A stretch of DNA of 64,000 nt from JAIXRY01 sp031972855 (GCA_031972855.1 DALYDY010000001.1:1-64000); one strand, 5' to 3'. Numbered from the stretch's first letter, positions 26,170 through 34,957 are shown. Numbers and translations: made by a program. Notes: generated by a model from the sequence alone, not told the origin.

Positions 26170-26709
26170 TTATTTATCAGGAAGATGAACATAACACTGA
26201 ACATGCTGCCTGTTTGGAGGTAAGTCTAATATTTTTCTAATTTTTCCTATTGGACAAGTTGTAGCTGGAAATTCTAAAAGATACTGAACAACATTTCCTG
26301 GTGGAATAATAGCACCATCATAAGAAGAAACATCTCCAGGAAAATCTCTTACAAACAAATAACCTCCATAACCCCTATTACCACCCTTTGGGTCATTTGG
26401 TTTACTAGATAAAACAGGGTTCAAAAAAGCATCCAAAGCTGCAGGTGTAGTAAAACTTGACCAACCTTCATAACATGTAGAACCTATACACACCCATTGA
26501 TTTGAAGGTATAGAATTTAAAACATTCAAGTTATCAGCATTTAAATTAAAAGCATTAAAAATCTGATGTATATCAGTAACTCTTTTTGCATTTCTAGATT
26601 TTATTCTTGCAGAATTAATACTAACTATAATTACATAAGTAAGTAGCCCAACAATAGCAATAACAACAAGAAGTTCTAGCAAAGTAAATCCTGTAGATTT
26701 ATTTTTCAT
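26170..26709 (-). CDS. Type IV pilin-like protein (prepilin)
   Basis: 179 aa. The start KNKSTGFTLLELLVVIAIVGLLTYV is a class-III prepilin leader: cleavage after Gly, N-methylated Phe and Glu5, then a long hydrophobic helix. The globular part has four Cys residues that could form disulphides (CIGSTC and two near the C-terminus) and ends PPNRQHVQCYVHLPDK. It lies apart from the pilus operon at 54167-60397 and has its own extended -10 (TGGTATAAT) 6 nt before the ATG. It is a candidate major pilin or a minor subunit. Confidence 0.88.
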   Translation of the reverse strand: MKNKSTGFTLLELLVVIAIVGLLTYVIIVSINSARIKSRNAKRVTDIHQIFNAFNLNADNLNVLNSIPSNQWVCIGSTCYEGWSSFTTPAALDAFLNPVLSSKPNDPKGGNRGYGGYLFVRDFPGDVSSYDGAIIPPGNVVQYLLEFPATTCPIGKIRKILDLPPNRQHVQCYVHLPDK

Positions 26710-26730
26710 AAATAAATTATACCACTAAAA

Positions 26731-26767
26731 TAATAAGAGCGGGACCAAATAGGTCCCGCTCTTATTA
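26731..26767. terminator. Terminator of the S10-type operon after rplB
   Basis: TAATAAGAGCGGGACC-AAATA-GGTCCCGCTCTTATTA perfect hairpin. It ends the ribosomal unit directly after rplB. Confidence 0.85.
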
Positions 26768-26780
26768 TTAATAACTATTT

Positions 26781-27620
26781 TTATCTCTTCTTTCCAACCT
26801 TACGGCGAGAAACAATTGAGTGATTTGAGTATTTCTTAGGAGTACGAGTCTTTCTTCCACCTGTAACTTTACCGTAGATAGATTTTGGACGACGTGTTCC
26901 GCGACCTTGTGCGCCTTCACCTCCTCCGTATGGGTGATCAACAGGGTTCATGGCACTACCACGAACTGTTGGTCGGATACCGCGCCAACGTGAGCGACCT
27001 GCTTTACCATACTTACGAAGTTTGTTTTCTGTGTTTGAAACTTCACCAATACATGCATAACATTCTTCTGAAACTTTACGAACTTCAGATGAAGGCATTT
27101 TAAGGTTTGTATAACCTCCGTCATTAGCTACAACTTGAGCAAAGTTACCGGCAGAACGAGCAATAGATGCACGAGTTCCTGGTTTTAGTTCAATATTGTA
27201 AACAAATGTACCAACAGGAATTTTCTTCAAAGGAAGACGATTACCTGGAGTAAGTGGTGCATTTTCTGAAACAATAAAGGTATCACCTTTTGTTAAAGAT
27301 TTTGGTGTAATAACATAACGTTTTTCACCATCAGCGTATGATACAACAGAAATAAATGCTGTTCTGTTTGGATCGTATTCAACTGATTCAATCTTTGCTT
27401 TGATATCTTTTTTGTTATATGTGAAGTCAACAAGACGATAAAGTCTCTTGTTACCACCCCCTTTGTGACGAGTAGTAATACGACCTTGATTATTTCTTCC
27501 CATAGATCTTTTAAAACCTAAAGTTAGAGATTTTTCTGGTGTATCTGTTGTTAGAAATTCACGATAATTAACTGTTTGAGTATTTCTGCGTGATGGAGTT
27601 GTTGGTTTATATGTTTTCAT
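26781..27620 (-). CDS. rplB: 50S ribosomal protein L2 (uL2)
   Basis: 279 aa, full length. It has GRITTRHKGGGNKRLYR near the N-terminus and the conserved C-terminal GSAMNPVDHPYGGGEG, including the histidine near the peptidyl-transferase centre. In most bacteria rpsS, rplV and rpsC follow; here a terminator and a pilin gene follow instead. Confidence 0.98.
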   Translation of the reverse strand: MKTYKPTTPSRRNTQTVNYREFLTTDTPEKSLTLGFKRSMGRNNQGRITTRHKGGGNKRLYRLVDFTYNKKDIKAKIESVEYDPNRTAFISVVSYADGEKRYVITPKSLTKGDTFIVSENAPLTPGNRLPLKKIPVGTFVYNIELKPGTRASIARSAGNFAQVVANDGGYTNLKMPSSEVRKVSEECYACIGEVSNTENKLRKYGKAGRSRWRGIRPTVRGSAMNPVDHPYGGGEGAQGRGTRRPKSIYGKVTGGRKTRTPKKYSNHSIVSRRKVGKKR

Positions 27621-27637
27621 AGATTTTTATATAAAGG

Positions 27638-27952
27638 TTATGCAACCGAAATTTTATCACCTTTTTTCAAATATACGACCGCTTTCTTCAAAGCTTTTGT
27701 TTTTCCATAACGTCCACGAATAAATGTATTCTTCGCAGGAATTTGTGTAATACCAATTTTCATAGGTGTTACTTTGTGCAATGTTTGGATTGCTTTTTTG
27801 ATTTCACTTTTTGTTGTGTCTAGTGACACCATGAAAGTATATGCGTTTCTGTCAGCAAGAGCTGATGTTTTTTCTGTGATACGCATTTTACCAAGAACAC
27901 TTTTAGTGTTTGTTGTTGGCAATTCTTCTGTTTTAATTTTCTTTGTAGCCAT
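27638..27952 (-). CDS. rplW: 50S ribosomal protein L23 (uL23)
   Basis: 104 aa from the ATG at 27952 (MATKKIKTEE). A longer frame would overlap rplD. Conserved features are LGKMRITEKTSALAD, YTFMVSLDTTKSEIKKAIQTLHKV and the GRYGKTKALKKAVVYL segment. It sits at the peptide exit and docks SRP and trigger factor. The gap to rplD is 4 nt. Confidence 0.96.
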   Translation of the reverse strand: MATKKIKTEELPTTNTKSVLGKMRITEKTSALADRNAYTFMVSLDTTKSEIKKAIQTLHKVTPMKIGITQIPAKNTFIRGRYGKTKALKKAVVYLKKGDKISVA

Positions 27953-27956
27953 AAAA

Positions 27957-28655
27957 TTATTTGAGTTTAGTTCCAAGATACTCAACAGCTGTTTGCGGTG
28001 ATGGAATAATTACATACTCTTTGTTTAAAACATCGAGAACATTAATATCTTTCAATTGATCACAAGCAACTTGTGGAATATTTTTGAAACTCTTTAGAAG
28101 AGTAGTGTCACGACCAGAGAGCGCAATCAATGCTGCATTTTTTCTTTTTGTAATCAATTTTCCAAATTCTGGAACTCCTGCAAGATTTATCAAAATTGCA
28201 TTTGCATCTTTTGTTTTAATTGATTTCAAAGATAGATCATCAACAAAGATAACTTTTCCTTTTGAAAGCTTTTGTGATAGCACTGTAAACAATGCTTTAA
28301 CACGCATTTTCTTGTTGATTTTTTGAGAGTAATCTTTTTCAGCAAGTGGTCCATGTGTTACACCTCCTTTTCTCCATATTGGAGAACGAGAAGATCCGTG
28401 ACGTGAACGACCTGTACCTTTTTGTTTCCAAGGTTTTTTACCTCCACCGCGAACTTCACTTCTATCTTTTGTGTCAGCAACAGTTGGGCGAGCGTTTGCT
28501 TGCATAGCTATTGCAACTTGGTGAACCAAATCACCATTCCAAGGTAGACCAAAGATTTCTGATGGTAGATTTATTGTGCCTTTTTCCTTTCCAGTACTTG
28601 TATATATAGCTGCAGAAAGTTCAGTATTGTTTTCTTTTTTTGTAACTTTTTTCAT
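27957..28655 (-). CDS. rplD: 50S ribosomal protein L4 (uL4)
   Basis: 232 aa. The loop that lines the exit tunnel shows DTKDRSEVRGGGKKPWKQKGTGRSRHGSSRSPIWRKGG in its normal place. I use the ATG at 28655 (MKKVTKKENN), which leaves 10 nt to rplC; an in-frame ATG at 28673 would overlap rplC. In some bacteria L4 represses the S10 operon; nothing in this sequence shows that. Confidence 0.96.
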   Translation of the reverse strand: MKKVTKKENNTELSAAIYTSTGKEKGTINLPSEIFGLPWNGDLVHQVAIAMQANARPTVADTKDRSEVRGGGKKPWKQKGTGRSRHGSSRSPIWRKGGVTHGPLAEKDYSQKINKKMRVKALFTVLSQKLSKGKVIFVDDLSLKSIKTKDANAILINLAGVPEFGKLITKRKNAALIALSGRDTTLLKSFKNIPQVACDQLKDINVLDVLNKEYVIIPSPQTAVEYLGTKLK

Positions 28656-28665
28656 AAAGAATTTA

Positions 28666-29268
28666 TTATGCAACTATTTCAAGTAATGTGCCGAGACGAC
28701 CAGGAACAGCACCTTTAACGAGAATAACGTTTTGAATAGCGTCAACATGAACGATTTCAAGATTTTTCACTGAAACACGATCATTACCCATACGTCCTGC
28801 CATGCGCATTCCTTTTGGAACACGTGTGCGAAGACCTCCACCAATTGAACCTGGTTCACGTTCTGAGTGTTTTTGACCGTGAGTTCTACGTCCTCCTTCG
28901 AATCCATGACGCTTAACTACACCTTGAAAACCTTTACCTTTTGAAATACCAGAAACAACAACTTTGTCTCCTTTTTCAAAAAGTGTTGGTTCTATTATGT
29001 CTCCAACGTTATTTGTATTTTCATCTGTACGAAATTCACGAAGAACTTCATAAGCAACATCTTTAGTGTGTCCTAGGACAGCTTTAGATTTGCGTTCTTT
29101 TTTTTGTGCACCAAAACCAACTTGAATGGCATTGTACCCATCAGTTTCAGTTTTTTTCACCTGTGTAACTGTGAGTGGACCAACTAGAACTTTTGTGACT
29201 GGAATAACCTTTCCATCTTCACTGAAGTACTGTGTCATGTGCTGTTTTTTTCCGAGAGTAAATTTCAT
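28666..29268 (-). CDS. rplC: 50S ribosomal protein L3 (uL3)
   Basis: 200 aa. Motifs include LGKKQHMTQYF at the start, KGFQGVVKRHGFEGGRRTHGQ (the extension reaching the peptidyl-transferase centre) and PGSIGGGLRTRVPKGMRMAGRMG. I prefer the ATG at 29268 (MKFTLGKK) to the in-frame ATG four codons upstream. It follows rpsJ as in the standard S10 operon. Confidence 0.97.
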   Translation of the reverse strand: MKFTLGKKQHMTQYFSEDGKVIPVTKVLVGPLTVTQVKKTETDGYNAIQVGFGAQKKERKSKAVLGHTKDVAYEVLREFRTDENTNNVGDIIEPTLFEKGDKVVVSGISKGKGFQGVVKRHGFEGGRRTHGQKHSEREPGSIGGGLRTRVPKGMRMAGRMGNDRVSVKNLEIVHVDAIQNVILVKGAVPGRLGTLLEIVA

Positions 29269-29318
29269 AGGTTCCACCATTAGATTTGTAATTGGATACT
29301 TCTAAAAGCAAAGAGCTT

Positions 29319-29669
29319 TTATAGCATCTTTACATCAATATCAACGCCGGTTGGAAGATTCATGTTCGTGAGAGCTTCAATCGTTTTTTGAGAAGGATTT
29401 AGAATATCAATCATGCGTTTGTGAACTCGAACTTCAAACTGTTCACGTGCATTTTTGTACACGAAAGATGAACGGTTAACTGTATACTTCTTAATTTCTG
29501 TAGGAAGTGGTACAGGTCCAATAACTGTCGCTTCATGACGAAGAGCAGTGTCCATAATTTGCTTAACTGATGCATCAAGAATTTTATTCTCGTATGCACG
29601 TACACGTATGCGGAGTGTTACGCTTCCTTCTGTTTTTGTAGTTTTCGATTTTTTTGCCTGCGTTGCCAT
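29319..29669 (-). CDS. rpsJ: 30S ribosomal protein S10 (uS10)
   Basis: 116 aa, with a slightly long Lys/Thr-rich N-terminus before the conserved LRIRVRAYENKILDASVKQIMDTA. VIGPVPLPTEIKKYTVNRSSFVYKNAREQFEVRVHKRMIDI is typical. It begins the ribosomal part of the operon, 50 nt after tuf. Confidence 0.97.
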   Translation of the reverse strand: MATQAKKSKTTKTEGSVTLRIRVRAYENKILDASVKQIMDTALRHEATVIGPVPLPTEIKKYTVNRSSFVYKNAREQFEVRVHKRMIDILNPSQKTIEALTNMNLPTGVDIDVKML

Positions 29670-29719
29670 ATTGTTTATAGTAAATGAACAATTAGTATCT
29701 CTAAATTAGAGATTAATAA

Positions 29720-30922
29720 TTATGCGATGATTTTAGTAACAACTCCTGCACCAACTGTCTTACCTCCTTCACGGATAGCGAAACGTTGTTGTGCTTCAAG
29801 AGCAACTGGAGTAACGAGTTTAACTGTAAGTTTTACAGTATCACCTGGCATAACCATTTCTATTCCTTCTGGAAGAGTTGATTCACCTGTTACGTCTGTT
29901 GTTCTGATGTAGAATTGTGGCTTGTAACCATTAAAGAATGGAGTGTGACGACCACCTTCTTCTTTCTTCAAAATGTACACTTCACATTCAAAGTGTGAGT
30001 GAGGAGTAACTGTTCCTGACTTTGAAAGAACTTGTCCACGAGTAACATCTTCTTTCTTAGTTCCACGTAGAAGGATACCTGCGTTGTCGCCTGCCATTCC
30101 TTCTGATAGTGATTTGTTGAACATTTCAATACCTGTAACTGTTGTTTTTGCTGTATCTTTAATACCAACAATTTCAACTTCTTCACCAACTTTTACGATT
30201 CCGCGTTCGATTTTACCTGTAACAACTGTTCCACGTCCTTCGATAGAGAAGATATCTTCGATAGGCATAAGGAAAGGTTTTGTAACATCGCGTTCTGGAA
30301 CTGGAATGTAAGAATCAAGTGCATTTGCAAGATCCATGATTTTTTGTGCCCATGGGTCATTGTTGTCTGCTGATTCAAGTGCTTTTAGACCTGAACCACG
30401 AATAACTGGAGCTGTAGCACCATCAAAACCTTGTTTTGTAAGAAGTTCACGAACTTCTTCTTCAACTAGATCAAGCATGTCTGCATCATCTACCATATCG
30501 CATTTGTTTAAGAATACGATTATTTTTGGAACACCAACTTGTTTTGCAAGAAGAATGTGTTCACGAGTTTGTGGCATAGCACCATCTGTTGCTGCAACTA
30601 CGATAATTGCACCATCCATTTGAGCCGCACCTGTAATCATGTTTTTGATGTAGTCAGCGTGTCCTGGAGCATCAATGTGAGCGTAGTGACGTGCTGCTGT
30701 TTCATATTCATTGTGAGAAAGCGCAATAGTAATCCCACGAGCTTTTTCTTCTGGGGCCTTGTCGATACCATCGATACCAACTAGTTTTGCTGAGTAACCA
30801 CCTCCTTGACGTGCAAGAACGTGAAGTATAGCCGCTGTAAGAGTAGTCTTACCGTGGTCAACGTGACCAATAGTACCTACGTTTACGTGTGGCTTTGAAC
30901 GATCGAATGCTTCTGTTGCCAT
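29720..30922 (-). CDS. tuf: Elongation factor Tu
   Basis: 400 aa. It carries aminoacyl-tRNA to the ribosome. The GTPase motifs GHVDHGKTT, DAPGHADYI and NKCDMVDD are present, and the C-terminal beta barrels follow. Between rpsG and tuf the usual fusA-tuf neighbourhood is broken by unrelated small genes. A roughly 160-nt structured leader with its own promoter precedes tuf (30923-31120), which suggests independent regulation. Confidence 0.98.
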   Translation of the reverse strand: MATEAFDRSKPHVNVGTIGHVDHGKTTLTAAILHVLARQGGGYSAKLVGIDGIDKAPEEKARGITIALSHNEYETAARHYAHIDAPGHADYIKNMITGAAQMDGAIIVVAATDGAMPQTREHILLAKQVGVPKIIVFLNKCDMVDDADMLDLVEEEVRELLTKQGFDGATAPVIRGSGLKALESADNNDPWAQKIMDLANALDSYIPVPERDVTKPFLMPIEDIFSIEGRGTVVTGKIERGIVKVGEEVEIVGIKDTAKTTVTGIEMFNKSLSEGMAGDNAGILLRGTKKEDVTRGQVLSKSGTVTPHSHFECEVYILKKEEGGRHTPFFNGYKPQFYIRTTDVTGESTLPEGIEMVMPGDTVKLTVKLVTPVALEAQQRFAIREGGKTVGAGVVTKIIA

Positions 30923-31085
30923 AAAATGTTTATTGGTTCGGTTTTAGTCTCTTACCGCATATTGTGAGAGACTATTTCCGAACATAAAGTTAAAATAATA
31001 AATATAAGGGTTTATCCTTATAAAAGTATAAATTAGGACTAAAAATCACTAATTTATCTAAATAAAAACAACCGAACATGCGGTA
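30923..31085 (-). promoter_or_regulatory. Structured tuf leader with two mutually exclusive pairings
   Basis: Just upstream of tuf a nested hairpin forms on the minus strand: GTTCGG/CCGAAC outside and AGTCTCT/AGAGACT inside. ATGCGGTA (30960-30953) lies in the apical loop. The predicted 5' end of the mRNA (31085-31070) reads TACCGCAT-GTTCGGTT. The first eight bases complement that loop. The next eight repeat the hairpin's 5' arm and complement its 3' arm (AACCGAAC). The leader can therefore either hold the hairpin or break it. The function is inferred. Confidence 0.5.
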
Positions 31086-31091
31086 GAAGTA

Positions 31092-31120
31092 ATACTAACA
31101 GAGATTGAGAAAAAAGGCAA
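31092..31120 (-). promoter_or_regulatory. Promoter of tuf (TTGCCT-17-TAGTAT)
   Basis: On the minus strand TTGCCT is at 31120-31115 and TAGTAT at 31097-31092, spacer 17. The start is expected near 31085. Confidence 0.55.
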
Positions 31121-31210
31121 ACAGGAGCCCTCTCTTTATTGGTTTAATACAAAAACACATAAAACACTTGAAAACCAAATCCCTGCTTGATTATTAAATA
31201 CAAAAAAATA

Positions 31211-31234
31211 AAAAGCCCTTATTATAGGCTTTTG
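31211..31234 (-). terminator. Terminator of the 31410 gene
   Basis: AAAAGCC-CTTATTATA-GGCTTTT hairpin at the end of a small gene, with flanking A/T runs. Confidence 0.65.
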
Positions 31235-31410
31235 TTGAAAGTGATAAATCCTAAACTTATCATCTTTTTAAATTCTTTTAGGGTTTTTAGAAAACCTTTT
31301 GATAGGCCTCTATCAAGATCTTTTGAGGCTTCATATGAAAGAGATTTAACTCTACCCTGGTTTTCCATATTATCCAGAGCTTTCTGATAAGAAGAAATAA
31401 ACTGGCTCAT
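31222..31410 (-). CDS. Hypothetical small helical protein, 62 aa
   Basis: MSQFISSYQKALDNMENQGR followed by a Lys/Leu/Phe-rich half ending ISLGFITFNKSL. No family recognised. It has its own promoter (TTGCCT-15-TATAGT, 31465-31439), its own terminator, and a preceding terminator at 31462-31502. It resembles in composition the two neighbouring phasin-like genes and may belong with them. Confidence 0.55.
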   Translation of the reverse strand: MSQFISSYQKALDNMENQGRVKSLSYEASKDLDRGLSKGFLKTLKEFKKMISLGFITFNKSL

Positions 31411-31461
31411 AATTTTTTATTTAATTTGTTTATTTAATACTATACCCTATTTAATATAAAG

Positions 31462-31502
31462 GCAAAATAAAATCCTTGTTGCGTATATTACACAACAAGG
31501 AT
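31462..31502 (-). terminator. Terminator of the 32010 gene
   Basis: ATCCTTGTTG / CAACAAGGAT ten-pair stem, followed on the minus strand by TTTTATTTTG. Confidence 0.75.
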
Positions 31503-31506
31503 ACTT

Positions 31507-32010
31507 TTAAGATGCTTTACCTTTTAATTCAAATGAAGAGAGTAATCCCTCGCAATCTTCTATAAACTTTTTCATTAAATCATTTACTTTTTCAATAAGT
31601 AATTTAAAATTTTCGAAGTTCCTATCAGAAAGCTTACAGAAAGTTGAGTTTGATTTAAAAAAAGAATTATTTAAATTCTCAAAAAATTTAAAAGGTTTAG
31701 TAAAATTGGCTTTTATATTTTTTTCTAAATCTTTAATATTTTCAACGGTACCTTTTTTAAATATTTCTGCCATTTCTTTAGAATACTCTTCTGTATTTCG
31801 ATCTAATTGAGTCCAAAAATCTTGTACAGCGGAATAAAAATAAATATTTACACTTGAATGTAGTTCTACGATCTTTTTCTGGTATTCGACCAGATCATTA
31901 TTTGTAAATAATTTAACTTTTTGATGATTTAAATACATCTCTTTAATACTTAGAAGATTATCACTTCCAAGTCTAACAATATCTTCCCTTAACTGCTTAT
32001 AAAATAACAT
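31507..32010 (-). CDS. Phasin-like helical protein, 167 aa
   Basis: No firm family. It is entirely helical by composition, with an aromatic-rich segment SSVNIYFYSAVQDFWTQLDRNTEEYSKEMAEIFKKG followed by amphipathic Lys/Phe/Asn-rich helices. This resembles phasins, the coat proteins of polyhydroxyalkanoate granules, and apolipoprotein-like proteins. No polymer-synthesis gene is visible in the window. It lies between fusA and tuf with a terminator of its own. Confidence 0.6.
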   Translation of the reverse strand: MLFYKQLREDIVRLGSDNLLSIKEMYLNHQKVKLFTNNDLVEYQKKIVELHSSVNIYFYSAVQDFWTQLDRNTEEYSKEMAEIFKKGTVENIKDLEKNIKANFTKPFKFFENLNNSFFKSNSTFCKLSDRNFENFKLLIEKVNDLMKKFIEDCEGLLSSFELKGKAS

Positions 32011-32080
32011 TTTTATTAAATTTTACTATTTATAACACATATTTTACAAAAATAAAACCCCCCTTTCGGAGAGTGGCGGA

Positions 32081-32473
32081 TTAAGCATTTGCTTGTTCCG
32101 GTTTTGGTGTGTACTTTTCAACCACCAAATCAGCATTCTTTTTGAATTCTTCAACAACATTATTAATTTTTTCAATAGTGTTTTTTAAAATATCAAAACT
32201 TTCTTCACAAAAACTCTCGCTTCCTTTATTTTTATCAATAAAGGATTCTGTAAAATTTTGAATACTTTGATTAATATCTTTCGTATCAACAATTTTGTCT
32301 TGAGTCCATAAATCAAAAGATTGTTTTATGATACCAAAACCTTCGGAAAAGAACTCACTAAAAAGTTCGAAACTTTTATCTTTGTGCTTTTTGTTTAAAG
32401 CAAACAAAGAATTCCAATAGTCTGTCGAAATTTTAGAGAGGTCATGCTTTTTAAGCATGTACAATTCATTCAT
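32081..32473 (-). CDS. Phasin-like helical protein, 130 aa
   Basis: It begins MNELYMLKKHDLSKISTDYW and continues FELFSEFFSEGFGIIKQSFDLWTQDK, then long amphipathic helices and a disordered tail KYTPKPEQANA. This layout (helical body, Pro/Ala-rich tail) is phasin-like. Its ATG overlaps the stop codon of the upstream 37-codon frame (ATGA), which suggests translational coupling. It sits downstream of fusA, in the same direction but behind fusA's terminator and a fresh promoter. Confidence 0.6.
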   Translation of the reverse strand: MNELYMLKKHDLSKISTDYWNSLFALNKKHKDKSFELFSEFFSEGFGIIKQSFDLWTQDKIVDTKDINQSIQNFTESFIDKNKGSESFCEESFDILKNTIEKINNVVEEFKKNADLVVEKYTPKPEQANA

Positions 32474-32583
32474 CTCTTTTCTATATTTGCATTTGAAGCA
32501 AGAACACCTTTCATTACCGACTGAAATGCTGCATTTAGCATATTATCAATCAGAAGATTCAATTTTGTTTTTGTAAAATTCAT
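32470..32583 (-). CDS. 37-aa peptide translationally coupled to the 32473 gene
   Basis: The frame starts at the ATG at 32583 (MNFTKTKLNLLIDNMLNAAF) and ends KGVLASNANIEKR with a TGA at 32472-32470. That stop shares four bases with the ATG of the next gene. A consensus-like promoter lies immediately upstream. The peptide is helical and amphipathic, like the larger partners. Confidence 0.55.
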   Translation of the reverse strand: MNFTKTKLNLLIDNMLNAAFQSVMKGVLASNANIEKR

Positions 32584-32608
32584 ACTTTTTTTATTTAGTT
32601 GTCTAAGC

Positions 32609-32637
32609 ATATTACAGATAAAATAGTTTAATGTCAA
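32609..32637 (-). promoter_or_regulatory. Promoter of the 32583-32081 unit (TTGACA-17-TAATAT)
   Basis: TTGACA at 32637-32632 and TAATAT at 32614-32609 on the minus strand, spacer 17, directly after the fusA terminator. Confidence 0.6.
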
Positions 32638-32642
32638 CAATG

Positions 32643-32682
32643 AAAACACTAAAGGCGCCCTACGGGCGCCTTTAGTGTTTTT
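32643..32682. terminator. Terminator of fusA
   Basis: AAAACACTAAAGGCGCCC-TAC-GGGCGCCTTTAGTGTTTT perfect stem 24 nt after the fusA stop. Confidence 0.9.
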
Positions 32683-32706
32683 AACATTCTTTAATGTTAC
32701 TTGTTT

Positions 32707-34848
32707 TTATTTACGATTTTTAATGATATCTTCAGCAACATTACTTGGAACAATATCGTAACGCAAGAATTCCATAGTAAATCCTGCGCGTCCCTCAGTC
32801 ATTGAACGAAGCGCTGTCATATATCCAAACATTTCTGATAGAGGTACTATAGCATTAACAACTTGATTCATTCCACGACTTTCCATACCTTCAATCAGAC
32901 CACGACGAGATGATAGTGATCCATTAACATCACCCATGAATTTATCAGGAGTAACGACTTCAACTTTCATCATTGGCTCAAGAATAACAGGACGAGCAGC
33001 TCTTGCTGCGTCTTGAACTGCCATAGAAGCAGCAATTTTGAACGCCATTTCGTTTGAGTCAACATCGTGATATGAACCATCATAAAGATCAACAGATACA
33101 TTTTCCATTCTAAATCCAGCAACAACACCACGATCTAGACCTTCACGAAGACCTTTTTCAATTGGTGCCATGTATTCACCTGGAATTGCACCTCCTTTAA
33201 TATTATTGATAAATTCAAAGAATCCATCACGCTTAACATTTTTTGGAAGATCTTTTGGATCAACAGATAAGTCCATAGGCTTAATCTTAATCTTAACGTG
33301 ACCGTAGTTACCTTTACCTCCAGATTGTTTAATGTATTTACCTTCAGCTTGCGATTCTCCAGTAATTGTTTCTCGGTATGCAACTTGCGGCTTACCAACA
33401 TTAGCTTCAACATTGAATTCACGCTTCATACGATCAACAATAATTTCAAGGTGGAGCTCTCCCATACCTGCAATAATTGTCTCTTCAGTTTCAGGGTCAG
33501 TAGAAACTTTGAATGTAGGGTCTTCATCAGCAAGCTTATTAAGAGCCATACCCATTTTTTCTTGATCAGCTTTTGTCTTTGGTTCGATACGAAGGTTGAT
33601 AACCGGTTCAGGGAATTTGATACGATCAAGAGCTATTGGATTCTTTTCGTCAGATAGAGTGTCAGATGTTTTTGTATCTTTAAGACCAACAGCAGCTGCA
33701 ATTTCTCCAGCAAAAACTTTTTTCACTTCTTCACGTTGGTCTGCTTGCATACGCACAATACGAGAAAGACGTTCTTTATTTCCAGTACGTGGGTTATATA
33801 CATATGATCCAGCTTCAAGTGTACCTGAATACACACGGAAGAATACTAGTTGTCCTACGAATGGATCAACCATACTCTTGAAGGCAAGAGCCGCAAAAGG
33901 TTCTGTATCACTTGGATTACGTTCAAGTGGCTCTTCAGTGTCAGGATTAACACCTGAAATAGCTTTAATATCATCTGGAGCAGGAAGATAATCAACCACA
34001 GCATCAAGTACGAGTTGAACACCTTTATTTTTCAAAGCAGAACCAGCGTACACTGGGAAGATATTGTTTGCAATAACGGCTTTACGAAGAGTCTTTTTAA
34101 GTTCAGGAATAGAAGGGATTACTCCATCAAGATATGCTGTCATTTGGTCGTCATCATTTTCAACGATCCTTTCAATAAGTTCATCATGATACTTTTTGGC
34201 TTCAGCCATCATATTTTCAGGAATCTCTTTTTGAACTACTTTGTTTCCCATCTCACCTTCAAAATAGTAGGCTTTCATTTCAAGAAGATCAATTACACCT
34301 TCATGATTTTCTTCAAGACCTATTGGAATTTGTGCACGAACAGCTTTTTTTGAAAGGCGGTCAAGAATAGTACTGTAAGAATGTTCGAAAGAAGCACCAG
34401 TTCTGTCTAGTTTATTAACAAAACAAATACGAGGAACATTAGCTTCGTCAGCATAACGCCAGTTTGTTTCTGATTGTGGTTCTACACCAGCAACACCATC
34501 AAATACAACAACAGCACCATCAAGAACACGTAGAGATCTTTTTACTTCAACAGTAAAGTCAATGTGGCCAGGTGTGTCGATAATATTAAAACGATAACTA
34601 TTTTTTTTGTCACCCTGAGAGTATGTAGGAATCCAGTTACAAGTAACTGCAGCGGCTGTAATAGTAATACCACGCTCTCTCTCCTGTTCCATCCAGTCTG
34701 TTGTTGTCTCACCATTGTGAACTTCACCAATTTTGTGACTCATTCCAGTGTAGTAGAGTACACGTTCTGAAGTTGTTGTTTTACCAGCATCAATGTGCGC
34801 AATAATTCCAAAATTACGTACTCGCGCTAGTGGATAATCTCGTTCCAT
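32707..34848 (-). CDS. fusA: Elongation factor G
   Basis: 713 aa, full length. It drives translocation. GTPase motifs are AHIDAGKTTTSERVLYYTG, DTPGHIDF and NKLDRTG; ERGITITAAA is switch I. Domains II-V follow with the canonical C-terminal SMTEGRAGFTMEF. In most bacteria it is directly after rpsG; here two unrelated genes (35876 and 34983) and a separate promoter lie between them. Confidence 0.98.
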   Translation of the reverse strand: MERDYPLARVRNFGIIAHIDAGKTTTSERVLYYTGMSHKIGEVHNGETTTDWMEQERERGITITAAAVTCNWIPTYSQGDKKNSYRFNIIDTPGHIDFTVEVKRSLRVLDGAVVVFDGVAGVEPQSETNWRYADEANVPRICFVNKLDRTGASFEHSYSTILDRLSKKAVRAQIPIGLEENHEGVIDLLEMKAYYFEGEMGNKVVQKEIPENMMAEAKKYHDELIERIVENDDDQMTAYLDGVIPSIPELKKTLRKAVIANNIFPVYAGSALKNKGVQLVLDAVVDYLPAPDDIKAISGVNPDTEEPLERNPSDTEPFAALAFKSMVDPFVGQLVFFRVYSGTLEAGSYVYNPRTGNKERLSRIVRMQADQREEVKKVFAGEIAAAVGLKDTKTSDTLSDEKNPIALDRIKFPEPVINLRIEPKTKADQEKMGMALNKLADEDPTFKVSTDPETEETIIAGMGELHLEIIVDRMKREFNVEANVGKPQVAYRETITGESQAEGKYIKQSGGKGNYGHVKIKIKPMDLSVDPKDLPKNVKRDGFFEFINNIKGGAIPGEYMAPIEKGLREGLDRGVVAGFRMENVSVDLYDGSYHDVDSNEMAFKIAASMAVQDAARAARPVILEPMMKVEVVTPDKFMGDVNGSLSSRRGLIEGMESRGMNQVVNAIVPLSEMFGYMTALRSMTEGRAGFTMEFLRYDIVPSNVAEDIIKNRK

Positions 34849-34928
34849 AAATAAATCTAAATGTTGTAGTTATTGGGTATAAACCCATCGTTAATAAAAA
34901 AAGGGACAAAACGTCGCTTATACAAGAA

Positions 34929-34957
34929 ACTATACGGCAAAATCACCTTTTTTGCAA
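34929..34957 (-). promoter_or_regulatory. Promoter of fusA (TTGCAA-17-TATAGT)
   Basis: TTGCAA at 34957-34952 and TATAGT at 34934-34929 on the minus strand with a 17-nt spacer. It leaves a leader of about 75 nt and makes fusA independent of rpsL-rpsG. Confidence 0.55.

Noticed and set aside
26781..30922. UGA recoding as in Gracilibacteria/Absconditabacteria
   Set aside because: Conserved genes show no in-frame TGA, and TGA serves as a stop, for example at 14518-14520.
33298..34353. Several plus-strand frames over fusA
   Set aside because: Antisense shadows of fusA with no promoter or family match.
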